This document shows positions 10,381-21,740 of a DNA stretch of 64,000 nucleotides, piece after piece. Both the position numbers and the translations under genes were made by a program. Source of the DNA: Capitulum mitella (taxonomy: Eukaryota > Arthropoda > Thecostraca > Pollicipedomorpha > Pollicipedidae); assembly GCA_030062745.1 (NCBI GenBank), contig CP099839.1, positions 2,237,001 through 2,301,000 on the forward strand, given 5' to 3'. The notes under the pieces were generated by a model. The model was given only the letters and a program-made list of their open reading frames with translations. It was not told where the DNA came from and did no database searches. Numbering within the stretch: the stretch's first letter is position 1; each line of letters begins with the position of its first letter.

Positions 10381-13300
10381 ACGTCAGCTGTGCGGCATCC
10401 AATTATCTCTTCACCAGTCCAAGTGGAAGCTCAATACGGCCCAGTTTCATTTTAATGCGTGCAGTCTCAGTGGGTCGACCGACCTCGTGGGCTGTCGTGT
10501 TAATGGGCGCTGCCAGTCGTGTATGAATGAGGGCTGTGTGTGGGCTGGGCCCCGGGCGTGTGGTGCTGTTGGCAGTGGGACAGAGCGAGTGGGAAGCGCC
10601 GTCTGGGGCCTCACACCCGGCTGTCCTGACCAGATGGGCGCCGTCGTTCGTCCCCGTCTGATCCTGACAGCCACCGCTGGCCAGCCGGGCGGTCTGGGGG
10701 GCTCCGACAGGACCACCCGACACGTGTTCCCGGTGAGAGACCTTCACCGCCGCGGGGCTCTCGCGATCCCAGAAGTATCACGACTTACAGGTATCAAAAG
10801 GCCACCGATCGTTGTAATCGATCTGCTGAGATCTGCTCCAGTTCAGTACGGTTGAGAGCTGTTGAGAACTGCTCCTGTGCAGCGCCACTGAGGACCGCTG
10901 AGACCTGTTATGGTTCAGCACCATTGGGCGCATGTCTCGTTAAATCAATGAAAGTGCCGACATGAAAACAGCTGCCTTTATGTTAAAACAAGCAACAAAA
11001 ACAGACGAACACAAAATAAATACCTTTCGCGGATAGGAACCCAGTGACGACTCGGTTCCTGGCGTAGTGCGGAAATATTCCACGCTCATGAACTAAGCGT
11101 TCGTGTGCGGCGGTAGTTTCCTACACGACCGACACCACATCCAGCGTCACGCCTGGCCAGAGTTAGCTGACAGCCAGACGTCTGCCCGCCGGCTGGCGGC
11201 GCCCTTCGACCGATGGCAAAAAGCGCGGACCGTCCAACAGGCCTGCTCTGCCGCTGTCTCGGCTAGCTTCTCCGCGGCCGCGAGAGGCGAGAACCCCCGT
11301 GGAGTGGACCGGCCGCCGATGGCTCTGCTACGCCCCGCCAAAGCGTTTTTCCACTTCAGAGGGCGGCCGAAGCGCATCAAAGTAAGCACCGTCTCGTCCG
11401 GCGGGCGAATCCGAAAAGATTGGTCATTCTGGAGATCCTTCAGGACGGATTGGGCCAGAGCTTACTTAAGACCTGGAGCTTAGAGAATCTGGGGCGAATT
11501 GGCGCAGGTTTACCTAGGACTGGCGACGCAGATATAGAGGACTTTTCATGCTGGATATAGTACAGACGGAGGGCTACCGGTATTAGTGAAGAAAAGAAAA
11601 CGGGACACCCGCACTGGTAACGGCGTGAGGAGCAGGGCTAGCTAATCTCCGGCAGGCGCAGGACGAGGTCGCTCTGAATGTGGAATCCCCGGCAAGGTTC
11701 CGAGGCTGACACGACAAGCGCCTAATTCTGTGCCGGTCTTCCCCGGCTCAGATGTCTGCTTCAGCAACCGAAGCCCATCAGCGCGCTAAGTCTCCCAGAC
11801 TGGCCGCGTGCTCACCGGCCGTCCCGGTGTCTGTTTGAGAGACGGTTGTTTGGCGCCTGGAGGTCCGAACATCTGTTTGGTTCTGGATGTCTGAGCGCTT
11901 GTGAGGCATCCGTCTTGCGTTTGGATGTTTGAGCGTTTGTACGGTGTTCTGTGGTGTTTGGAAGTCTGATCGTCTGTGTAATATCCGTGGACAGCCGAGT
12001 AACGCTCGCGTGTCTGGACGTCTGCATTATCTGCGATGTTTGGGGTGTCTGCGGTTTCTGCGGATATGGATGTCTCCGGCGTCTGTGCGTCAGGATGTCT
12101 GTTTGTGCCCGTGGGCACCGCAGCGCGCCCCCGCCAATAACTGTGTGGTGTCTATCCGTCTGGGTGTTCGCCGATGACAGCGGTACCGCCGACTCATCCC
12201 CGCCGCCGGCCGCGTGACATCACAGGGAGCGGCACCGGCGGCCGACCGTACGGTCGGCACCTGGTCGCTGGCGGACTCCAACGCGCGTCTCGCCCTGTCA
12301 TATCAGGTGATGCATAGGGCGCCAGTCGCACGTGGCCACGGCGGGTAACGTATGTTCAGCTGCCCGGACTGTCACATCCAATGGCACACAATTGTGACGC
12401 ACTGTCATACGAAATCGCCCAACACTGCGTGGAATGTCACATTTAAAACGCCAGGAAGGCCGCTTGGTGGCAGATGACTTCTGTAGTGCCAAGAAAGAGG
12501 TCTGGTGGCACTGGCGAGCTAAAATCAGCCATTACACAAAATGTATTATACAAGACGCGAACCCGCCGCATTTAATGGCAATAGCCCCGTCTGCGCATAA
12601 AGTATCATACGTGGGGTCGTTTTCCACTTAATGGAAAGTGCCAAAGCGGTTTTCTCTCTTGTCGTGCTCGTAACTTGACACTGACGACAGCTTCTCTTCG
12701 CCCCACAGCTGGCCCCAAAATGCCATACGGTTGATGGCTTGGGGACAGTGGAAATATAGCTGGGATGGACGGCTTAAAAAAAAACGACGTGTGAAGGAAA
12801 TTCTCAATAAATGAAGCCCGATAACCTGGAGTTGTATGTCTATTTTCTATGAGCAAAACATACATAAAATATAGCCCTGCCTAAAATATATCAATAGATG
12901 CCTAACAGTAAGGTGGTCTGGTCCAATTTCTTGAATAGGCATGGTAACTCTTTTTAAAAAAAAAATAACCAAACCTTTCTCATGTCGGAGAGGATAGCTG
13001 TTTTCGTTCGCTTTTATTGGTTTTTACGAATGTAAGAAATAGTAGTCTGTTTTCTTCTCTCTAAATCGTCTGCCTCTTAAATGCTATCATGTATCTCACC
13101 TTCAGGCTCAGAGCTGTCTAAATCATCCAAACCTGTCAAAGAAAGCCAATGCCTTTTCCATGTTACTACAACGACATGCAATGACTGAACAAGATACCTC
13201 TTCGCTACTGACCGAATATTTGTGCCTTTTCCGATAATGAAAGTTTGCCAAGGACTCGAACTCCATCATTGGAGTCATTGCCATGAATATACAGTAATGT

Positions 13301-14510
13301 AACTTTTGTTCACTAGACTTGGTAGCAATCTAAGAATTGATCAGGAAAGTGATTTTTCTTCCGAAGGAAAACTGATCGGATGAAAAATGGATTGACTGCA
13401 TCAGTTCAGCTGGCATAATTGATCTCAATTGGGTTACGCAGACCTGAACTGAGTAATCGACCATGTGATCTATGGAGCCACATATTTCGCAACACGCCGG
13501 ATGGTAACCTGGTCAAAACTAGCCGGCAAAATACATACGTTCATCATTTGACATCCGTGAAAGAGATCGCTGCGGCGCAGTTCGCCATCGCGCTAGAAGA
13601 CGACCGCAGTGTGCGCACGTGCGTAGATCACACGTGCCGAGCAGAGGCAGTCTGACTTAACCTGAGGCTTTTGGACCAATCAAAATCGCGCCGCACCCGT
13701 CACCTACTACATCATCGAATGTAATGGAAAATAAGCATGATGATTACCATGGTGATGCGTATGTGCACGTGTTGCAGCGCATGGGTATGGGTGCGTGAGT
13801 GTGTGCTTGTTTATCCACTTGCGAGGGCAAAACGCATTTATGCGTATGAGACTGTTCGTTGTTGCTTGGTCCCGATCTCATGCCCTGGACTTCCTCGCGG
13901 CCCCTTTTCTGTGCTGCGTCCTGCGTCCTCGCGGCTACCCACATGTCCACTTATTGCCTGTATTATTATTCATAATAATACAAGTAATACTTCATAATAA
14001 TACAGTCCGTAATAATGCAGTAATACTCCATCCCCAGGTCTACTTCCACAAGCCCTCGCTACAATGACGTGCCCTTTCCCCGATTTTGTCCCCTACCAGG
14101 ACATCTCGTGCCTTCTCATTACTTTCCTATGCACCAAAATACCGCTGTCAGTGCCTACCGCAGAGGACCGCTTCCCATTTGGCATTCCTCAACGTGACCT
14201 CTCGCTGCCGCTCTCCAACAGACCCGTGTTCTCGCGCGCACCGGCACGTGCCGTTACGCCCGCCCGTGCTGCCCGTGCGCAGATGTTTCTCAGCCAGCCG
14301 TGCGGCGCACGTGGCCCGGCGTGCCTGCCTGCCGGGACGGAGCGGTTAATATTAGCCGCCGCCGACATTCTGAACGTGCCCGGCCACATGGCAATCGGCC
14401 GCGGGTGCGAGTGGCTGGCGGGCCAGACGGGGTGTTTGTCGCGTGAGCGGCGGCGGCGGCGGCGGCGGCGAATGATTGTCGCCCTGCCGTCGGCCGTGTG
14501 ATGCCGGCTT
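10381..14510. other. No recognised gene; degenerate repeats and a GC-rich patch
   Basis: Mostly unique sequence. A degenerate GTCTG/GGATGTCTG-type repeat covers about 11815-12180. A CpG-rich patch at 14200-14510 contains a (CGG)n run at 14449-14470. No open frame here could be tied to a family or to a consistent set of splice sites. Confidence 0.35.
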
Positions 14511-14539
14511 ATTAGCGGTCCTCGGTGGCGCCGACAGGT

Positions 14540-14800
14540 TGCGGGTGCCGCAGGCTGTCAACACCAACACGAACGCCGGCAGGAATAGAAACTGCGCCTG
14601 TGAACCCGTCCACCTCGGGTGCCGCAAACTGTCAACGTCAACAGCGCAAACCCTCCTTCTCAGAACCAGCCTGCCTCGGGTGCTGCGCACTGCAAACACC
14701 AACACCATCAGAAACAGAAACTGCGTCTGAGGACCCGTGCGCCTCGGGTGCCGCCGACTGTAAACACCAGCAGCGGGATCCCGCGTCTGAGAGCCCTCAC
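14540..14800. repeat. Degenerate 63-72-bp tandem repeat
   Basis: Four diverged units each begin with a GGGTGCCGC-like word followed by a CTGTCAACACCAACA-like word. This explains the overlapping open frames on the plus strand. Confidence 0.6.
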
Positions 14801-16180
14801 CGGAAAGGCGAGGGTTTTCAAGAGGGCTCTCACGCTTTATCGGGGAAGCCGCGAAACAAAGAACCTGGGGGTACTTGGACGAGACCACGCATATTGCTCC
14901 GAGACGTGCAGTGTGAAATGATGGCGTAGTATGTCGTCGCTGCGTCACCTTTGGTACCTCGTTCTGTCGTTCTACGACAGCATGCTCGAGTCATAGCCGG
15001 CGTGTGGCGGGGACTGTTGTTCAATCCTCAGCTGAGGCCGGCGCTGTTTGACGGGAAACAGAAGCGTTCACTGGGACCAAGTGGCGGCCCGTGGTAGCAC
15101 TAACGGTTCACAAAAGATCCCAGAGCCGTCTGGTCCGGTGCCCCGGGGCAAAACTACACCGGATTTGGGTGCATTTCCAACGGAAAACCTCGAAGTTTGC
15201 ACAGCTTGGTGTGGCCCCTAATCCCATCACCAAAGTCTTCAAATGATCCTTACAGATTTAAGGAAGCGTAAAAATCCTGTCAGGCTTATGAGATTTCTCG
15301 TACGCATCACGTGATTCTCTCACACGATGCTGATGAAACTGTGGAAAGCATATCAGGTTGGGCCGAAATGTGTCGCTGTTTTGTAACATCAGTCATTTTA
15401 TTCCCGTGTTCTCGGAAAAATTTAATCCACAGCTGAGCAAAAAATGTCATCGCAGACTCATATAACAAGATTCCTGTTAGAAAGACTAATGGAAACAAGA
15501 CCAATGGAAACGTAGTTTTGTTCCGGCATGCATATTTAAGAGTGGTTCCAATGAAGAAGAAGCCCTGATGTAAAGGAGGACGCGTTTTCGCGCTGCTGTC
15601 AACAGCCATCGTCGTCCAGCGTCGGACAGTATCATACGTTAAATCAATGCGGATATGGCGAATGGTACTACATGCATGTCCAACAGATGCTTGTTTTATT
15701 AGGAGAGGTGTGCCATCTGCAGTGGGTTGAGTCTGGTAATCGCTGGTTTATTGTCGTTCTCGCACATCAAAATAAGCTGAATTCACTGGGTTCAGAGCCA
15801 GAGACTGCGCAATCTAAAGGATCAGCTGGACGGCAACACGATATCGCTGATACTGGGCAGTCTGTGCTGCCATATATCGTTAGGACCGCTTCTCCATAAC
15901 TCATTCTCGCTTCTCCATGACCCTTTAGCCCGATAACAAATGGAAAATTCTGCCTCTACAGCATTCACTATTTAGTCATATTCCTGGTTGTGAGTTAAAC
16001 CGGTAACACCATGCACTCTGCTCTTTAATTACAGAATAAAACGTGTTGCTATCATAACAGAGTCTGTGAAGAAGATTGTCTGCAGGTTTTAACGGTTCTC
16101 GATAATACAGGAATACGTTTAGCCCATTCTCAAAGGATGAATGTATACGTAAACATAAATGTATTATGTATGTTTTTAAT
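14801..16180. other. No recognised gene
   Basis: Unique AT-rich sequence. The minus-strand frame at 15307-15609 has a hydrophobic stretch but no splice or family support. Confidence 0.35.
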
Positions 16181-16183
16181 GTG

Positions 16184-16238
16184 TTTGTAAAGCACAGATT
16201 CTACCTCCTAACATGCATTTGTAAAGCACAGATTCTAC
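16184..16238. repeat. 21-bp direct repeat beside a candidate exon
   Basis: TTTGTAAAGCACAGATTCTAC occurs perfectly at 16184-16204 and 16218-16238, a 34-bp period. On the minus strand each copy begins GTAGAATC, the donor proposed for the neighbouring candidate exon. Confidence 0.85.
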
Positions 16239-16390
16239 GAAAACTCCCGTGCGAGCGGTAAGCGTTCGATGTAAGGACGTGGTCCATCTCTTCATGATTA
16301 GAGACAATACATGCACCAAACAATGTACAACTGTGTCCGTGCGGGTGAGCGCAGTAGACTGCTAAAGGGAGGGGGTCTTCGGCCCCTGCC
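16239..16390 (-). CDS. Candidate internal exon of an unidentified gene
   Basis: On the minus strand, acceptor CGTGTTTTAG is followed by an open segment of about 50 codons. It contains DPLPLAVYCAHPHG and then GACIVSNHEEMDHVL, ending at a possible donor TTTTC|GTAGAA. The peptide is cysteine- and histidine-containing and not low-complexity. I do not recognise the family. Its donor sequence is tandemly duplicated immediately downstream, as at several proven junctions in this window. Confidence 0.3.
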
Positions 16391-16559
16391 CTAAAACACG
16401 GGATAGCCATCTCGTCAGGAGGTATTCGGAGACAGCGGAGCCGACACGGTGCGGCGCCGGCGCCGGCCCGGGTAGACGCCCCGTGGGGCGCCCGCTGCAG
16501 GCCGCCGGGACCGTCTGCAGCGAACGGAGACGGCCTGGTCCCGGACTTCCGCGCCGCCC

Positions 16560-16905
16560 TCCGGCCGGGTCTGCTGTGAGTCTGTCGGCCGGGTCTGGTC
16601 CGGTTCTACCAGTCAGGTCTGTTGTGGATCTATCAGCCGGGTCTGGTCCGTATCTGCCAGCCGGGTCTGCTGTGGATTTACCAGCCAGGTCTGGTCCGGA
16701 TCTACCAGCCAGGTCTGCAGCGGATTCACCAGCCGGATCCGATCCAGATCTACCTGCAGGCTCTGCTGAGGATCTACCATGCGGGATCTGCTCCGGACCT
16801 AGCAGCCGGGTCTGCTCCAGATCTAGCGGGGTCTGCTCCGCTTCTACCAGGTGGATTCTGCTCCGGGTCTACCAGCCGGGTCTGCTGCGAATCTACCAGG
16901 ATAAT
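16560..16905. repeat. 24-bp minisatellite (48-bp dimer)
   Basis: About 14 copies of a 24-bp unit occur, such as GGTCTGCTGTGGATCTACCA, arranged as alternating variants. The core CCAG|GTCTG or CCGG|GTCTG looks like a splice donor, and the sequence just upstream (16500-16567) is GC-rich and open, but no exon can be proven. Confidence 0.8.
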
Positions 16906-17650
16906 CAATTCATTCCGACAGCGCGGCCGTCCTACGACCCTTTCCTTCTTGTGGTCAGAGACGTTTTTACAGGGTGATGAGAATCCTAAATAAACAACCC
17001 TTCGTCCGCTTGTCAAGACCATTCTTTATAAATCGAATGACACGTTTCATGCCGGGGCGGCACCGGCGCCTTGGAAATGGGTCAACAAGTCAGAACCCTT
17101 TCTGAGGTTCCACTTCCGCTATTAAATGGCATATTACGCATTCAATTAATTTTCTTAACGCCGTACATGTCATGCCGCCGCCGGCATCTGGTTTCACAAC
17201 ACATTTCCACGGATTCCAGTAAACATTTGCAGCGTAAAGATAGCGTTAATATATTCTCTATCCACAGCTCACCAAGTCAAACAGAATAAAAAGCCTCACA
17301 CCCAAATGACAAAAGCACCTTCACGTAGCACATCCGCAAGCGTACACTGTGACAGCATTTAAATCCACTAGTCAGTTTATTTGTAGCTTAATGCCATGAA
17401 AGGGAATGACACTGTCACCGCCATGTCCCTACAATTTGACCAAGCCAAATACCATTGAGTGGCTTATCCCATTCAAGAAACCACTTGCATACTTTGCGCC
17501 AGACTAGTATTGTCGAAAACTCATGTAATCCACGAGTTTCTCAAATCTTTAGTTATTTCCGCGTCAGACGTATTCGTTCACCTGCGTCACATTTATCCAG
17601 CAGCAGCGGAACGTCTGTGGAGAGGGGGCTCTGTGGAGAGGGGGGCGACG
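16906..17650. other. No recognised gene
   Basis: AT-rich unique sequence without supported features. Confidence 0.35.
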
Positions 17651-17760
17651 CGATTTTTTACCTCGTTTCTTTCCATGTCATAGGGTAATGTTAAATGCTG
17701 CCCAAAGTTGGGGGGACTCCTGCCCCCCTGTCCTCCCCTTTCAACCTTCCAGCATTTGTT
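17650..17760 (+). repeat. Dispersed repeat, copy 1
   Basis: It shares GCGATTTTT, TTTCTTTCCATG, ATAGGGTAA, GCTGCCCAAA and a C-rich end, in the same order, with 26870-26990. This indicates an interspersed repeat of at least 110 bp. The family is not identified. Confidence 0.65.
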
Positions 17761-17859
17761 GCTTTGCCCGTTTCGCTCCGATGAGTTTGGACTTAATCAT
17801 TCTGGATGAACGAAATTTACGAAGTGCAAACATAATATTTTCTTGCTGTGAATATTTCG

Positions 17860-17878
17860 GCATTATATATATATAGAT

Positions 17879-17928
<50 letters not shown>

Positions 17929-18200
17929 GTATACATATATTTCGGAAATTCAGGAGCAGAATTTCTCGTAAGCAAAGATCATTAAACACGACAGCGTTTT
18001 CGAATGACACCTTTTTTGTACACATTTTGAAGTCTTCTTATAACTTTTCGTTGTTCAGCAGTGACATTATGAAGCGAGTCGCCAAAAGAATTAACAATAA
18101 AGACAAGAAAAAAACTGCATTATCGTAACAGCAGGCATAGCAAAAAGTCATATGTTACATGATATGTATCTTTATGTATCATGTTACCAAAAAAATGAGA
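17860..18200 (+). repeat. Interspersed repeat with (AT)n end, copy 1
   Basis: An (AT)n tract of about 75 bp (17860-17940) is followed by about 230 bp that match, in reverse, 18880-19160. Shared words include AAACACGACAGCGTTTTCG and AATTGCCAAAAGAATTAA-like sequence. Two copies in opposite orientation lie less than 1 kb apart. It may be a SINE or Penelope-derived unit; the family is uncertain. Confidence 0.7.
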
Positions 18201-18331
18201 CAAGTAAACCTGCGAGCGAAAGCGAGCAAAATCGCTAATACATCATCGCTAATATTTATCACTAATATCATCAAGACTTCCTCTCTTGTCATGCGTAACA
18301 AGGCGTTCAAACCAGCAAAAACTTAACAAAC

Positions 18332-18549
18332 CGATGTAGGATACTGTTTCAGATTTATTATCGGAGACTGTGCAACCCACAACGTATAGTACATGGGTCA
18401 CGTCACTATCACTCTCGGCCGCCGCCTCACAATGTACCTCCAGTTGGATGGCCCTTAGGACCACCTTCGAGGACACCACGGACAGAGTCTGACCAGGGCT
18501 AGCTGACGAACAACACTGCAGTGTTACGACAAACGTCGGTTGACGGTTG
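18332..18549 (-). CDS. Candidate internal exon of an unidentified gene
   Basis: On the minus strand, acceptor GTATGTTGTCTCAG precedes about 72 open codons starting NRQPTFVVTLQCC and containing VVLRAIQLEVHCEAA, with ESDSDVTHVLYVVGC near the end. A possible donor ATCG|GTTTGT is at 18330-18331. The alternation of hydrophobic residues suggests beta strands of an extracellular or Ig-like fold, but this is inference. The third codon positions are GC-richer than the flanks. No family is recognised. Confidence 0.35.
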
Positions 18550-18717
18550 CTGAGACAACATACAGCAGAGGCCACACACCAGTTATCAACGCAAGGTACA
18601 AAACACATACACACCTGCCTCTGCTCAACAGAACATTAGCCGTGTAACTCTGCGTGTATAGGTATGTCGCTTGGTGTGAAATGCCTGACTAATCACTGTG
18701 CAAATTGTTTTGATGTT

Positions 18718-18822
18718 TTGCTGTCTGCCTGTCTGTCTGCCTCTCTGTCTGTCTCTTTCCCTCTCTCTCCCTCTCTCTCTTTCTCTCCTTCTCCCTCTCC
18801 CTCTCTCTCTCTCTCTCGCTCT
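18718..18822 (+). repeat. Pyrimidine (CT)n-type microsatellite
   Basis: About 100 bp of CTGT/CTCT/CCCT repeats. Confidence 0.9.
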
Positions 18823-18839
18823 ATAACCGTATGACTTCG

Positions 18840-19094
18840 CTATAATTCGATTGCTGAAGACGACCCATGGAGGTCGAAATGTTGATATACATAGAAATAG
18901 ACATCATGTAACATATGGCTTTTTACTATACGTACTATTATCTTAGTGCAATTTTTCTTGTATTCATGTTTAATTCTTTTGGCAATTTGCCTCATAATGT
19001 CCTCGCTGAACAAAGACAAGTTGCAAGAAAATCTGAATATGTCCTCAAAAACAAGATACAGCCCGAAAACGCTGTCGTGTTTAACGATCTTTGC

Positions 19095-19160
<66 letters not shown>
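18840..19160 (-). repeat. Interspersed repeat with (AT)n end, copy 2 (inverted)
   Basis: This is the reverse-orientation partner of 17860-18200, again bounded by an (AT)n tract (19098-19158). It extends further than copy 1 to include TGAAGACGACCCATGGAGG and TCGAAATGTTG (plus strand, 18854-18885), a motif type seen near the ends of Penelope-like elements. Confidence 0.7.
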
Positions 19161-19162
<2 letters not shown>

Positions 19163-19559
19163 GCAAACTGGCAGCCAAGTTGTGTTGTTAGATGGCGAGG
19201 CAAACAACGTGTAATGACGTTATTCTCCTATTATTGGACTTTTAAACTAAAAAATAAGCATATCAAGATAAACCTCCGAAACCTGCTCCAGGACTTTGTG
19301 CCATTGTCCTCCCAACTAATTGTACTAGACATACATGTTGAAAAGGCACGTTAAGAAAAACATGCCCTTTCAGCTGGTAAACAGTGTTTACATTCTTGAT
19401 CCGTTACAGTTCATCGCTTGCACACCCACTTCAGGAATGACGTGGACTTTTCCGTCAAAAATGCAACAGAAAGCTGACAACCTGAAAGCGGCATCCATTT
19501 CTGTACCAGAACATAGCTGTGCACCTTGCTCACTGTACATGTTTTTTATGAACACTTGA

Positions 19560-19705
19560 TTTCGATGAGTCCGCGCATCACTGCCTCGCGCTTTTCTTGC
19601 TCTTCCGCCTTTGCGATACAAACGAGATATTTCATTCTCGCCAGAGTGCGTCCTCCATAGACCACAGTGTTAAACCATTTAGTTCCGAAACTCGCCGCTA
19701 AGGCG
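19560..19705 (-). CDS. Candidate exon or exon remnant, unidentified gene
   Basis: On the minus strand an acceptor-like GTCTGCCGTCAG is followed by ALAASFGTKWFNTVVYGG and KYLVCIAKAEEQEKREAV, a non-repetitive protein-like peptide. A second protein-like segment in another frame (RLSAFCCIFDGKVHVIPEVG, about 19420-19490) follows closely, suggesting a second exon or a broken gene. Donor support is weak and the protein is not recognised. Confidence 0.22.
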
Positions 19706-20345
19706 CTGACGGCAGACGTCCGGCGGCAGATCATATGGCGGCAAATGCAGAATTGCAAAGAGTTCATTTTCGTCGATGCGCTCTCACCGTAACTCCGAAT
19801 ATCTCATCTGTCTGGGCCCAACAGACCACAACCAAACTGATTCCCTGTCCACTGTCGTCACAGGCGGAGCTATCGCGATTCATTGTTTGCATGCGATTGA
19901 TTAAAAACGTATCACTCCGCTAGGGAGATCGGTCCTCACAAAACAATGGGCTCCTTATTGGACTTTCTCAGTGCAAAAATACCATAGAATGTGAAATCCT
20001 ACGTGAGGATAACAATGCTGCCAAAATCGTTGACAGCTTGACCTTCTTTGTCTTACCAAACCTTTCGTGCCTTACGCATTTGTCCCCTTTCTGTTTCAAT
20101 GCGTGATAAAATCCAGCTGGTTTACGTCAAATGTTCTCACCCCATTCAACTAAAATTTAAAACACGCGTGTTCCATATTTTTCAACAGCTTAAAAAGCGT
20201 GATTAAGAACGGTTCAAGTTTGCGGTCGTTTGTCAGAGCCGTGCTCATCCATTGTCGCCAAGACATTTATTGCATTTTTCTGTCACCCTTGGAGAGCAAA
20301 CGAATGCAGTTTCTGGTCACCAGAGGACCTCGTGTACCCTGGTGG

Positions 20346-20607
20346 ACACAGACAGAGCCTGAATGCGGCTGATCATGCAGACCTCTGATTCATGGAAGTC
20401 TGTGATTAGATTCTGCCGATTTTCATAATGTGTGCCAATATTTATCATGAAAATAGCGTGCTGGGGTCTTTTGAGGATATCTGAGGAATGCAGTCGTAGC
20501 ATACCGTCGTGAGGCAGAACAAAGAAATCTGCCTGAGAAGCTTTCAGGCCAAGCGCGGCATCACCCGATTGCAGACCACAAAGGCTGCCATTCACAGGGT
20601 TTTCCTT
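20346..20607 (-). CDS. Candidate exon with cadherin-like pattern
   Basis: An open minus-strand segment contains GLQSGDAALGLKASQADFF, then VLPHDGMLRLHSSDILKRP and HAIFMINIG. The spacing F-x-L-x3-G-x-L-x-L with a following hydrophobic strand resembles part of a cadherin repeat, but the calcium motifs are not visible. A donor CCAGG|GTACAC is possible near 20346; the acceptor is weak. It is on the same strand as the other candidates, and linkage to them is only inference. Confidence 0.27.
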
Positions 20608-20679
20608 GCCATTCAGTTACCTAAACATCCCTGTTGAGGGCTTTGCAGAATGACCACGACTTTGATGCGGGGCCGCACT

Positions 20680-21550
20680 CAGCTCCCGTCAGCAGGGGTG
20701 ACGGGTAAGGAGGGCGGCAGACGGCCGCGGCGGAACCGGCCGACTGCCCTGCAGGCCGGCCTTGCAGCGGCTACGGCCAGCCCGCGCGGCAGCGGCCGCT
20801 GCAGGCGCTCCGAGTTGGCATGCCGGCCGGCCGGCCGGTCCGGGCCCGCCGCCGCGGACGGCCGGTCTGAGACGGACGGGCGGCTGCCGGCCACCTGACT
20901 GCCGCCCCCCGCTCGGCCAGCTGCGGGCCACTCCGGCGGCCGGTGCGAGCGGCTCGCGGCTGCTGGGTGTCGGTCCCGATCTGTGGCCCGGTGGCAGACT
21001 CGGTGCCGGCACGCGGCAGGCGTGGTGCCGGCCCAACCCAGCTGGATGAGCTGGAGTCCAGTTAATTTTTCCGTCAAGGCACGTATGTCGGCGGAATCAT
21101 TACTCAGGCTGCAGGTGAATGTCTCGCTTGGTCCCCAACGTGCAGACCAGGAAATGAGATCCATGTCCCGAACTCAGACTTTCTGGGACGACAATGTTTC
21201 ACAATGAATGAAAATCACACAAACCGGACAATCTCACCGCGTTTCGGGCGCTGCAGCAGCACACGGCTTGTGCCGACTGACGACGCGCTCACCTGTGAAC
21301 GGGTGCCGGCTGGTCGTCAGGTGTCGGCCCGAGGCCGGCTGTGCACGAGCCGACAGCTCGGTCGGCCACCTCCCGCCCGCCGCTCTCCGGACACGATTGT
21401 CTGGGGAGCCGGCCGGCGCCGCTGCCGCGGAGGTCGGCGACGAAACAATGCCCTGTTTGGCGCGCCCTGGGCCGCGATTCGGACCGTCTGCAACACGGCA
21501 AAACAGTGCCGACCGGCAGGGAGCCGCGCCGGGCGGCCCTGACCTGACGC
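20680..21550. promoter_or_regulatory. GC-rich island
   Basis: CpG-dense sequence with overlapping open frames on both strands. It contains ACAATG words near 21190 and 21446. No exon is supported. A regulatory function is inferred from composition only. Confidence 0.25.
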
Positions 21551-21654
21551 GGAAGTGTCATGTCCTGAGGCGCCGTACTTTGGCCTCGATAAACTTCGTC
21601 CACACCAAGCTGTGCAAATATCAGTCTTGTGCCGGAGCTAGGTAAATGGATGGA

Positions 21655-21740
21655 CAGATAGATGAAGAGAGAGAAAGAGACAAAGAGAGGGGAAAGAGAA
21701 AGAGAGGGGTGGAGAGAGAGAAAGGCGGGGAGAAATTGTA
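21655..21740 (+). repeat. Purine (GA)n microsatellite
   Basis: An imperfect GAGA/AAGA tract of about 80 bp. Confidence 0.85.

Noticed and set aside
18840-18885. Hammerhead ribozyme core in the CTGAAGA...GAAA motif
   Set aside because: The stem pairs only if the G needed for the GAAA core is used in the stem, and the other helices are not evident.
19091-19214. Frames rich in YIYIYI across the (AT)n tracts
   Set aside because: Translation of microsatellite DNA only; the same applies at 17866-17940 and 40831-40950.
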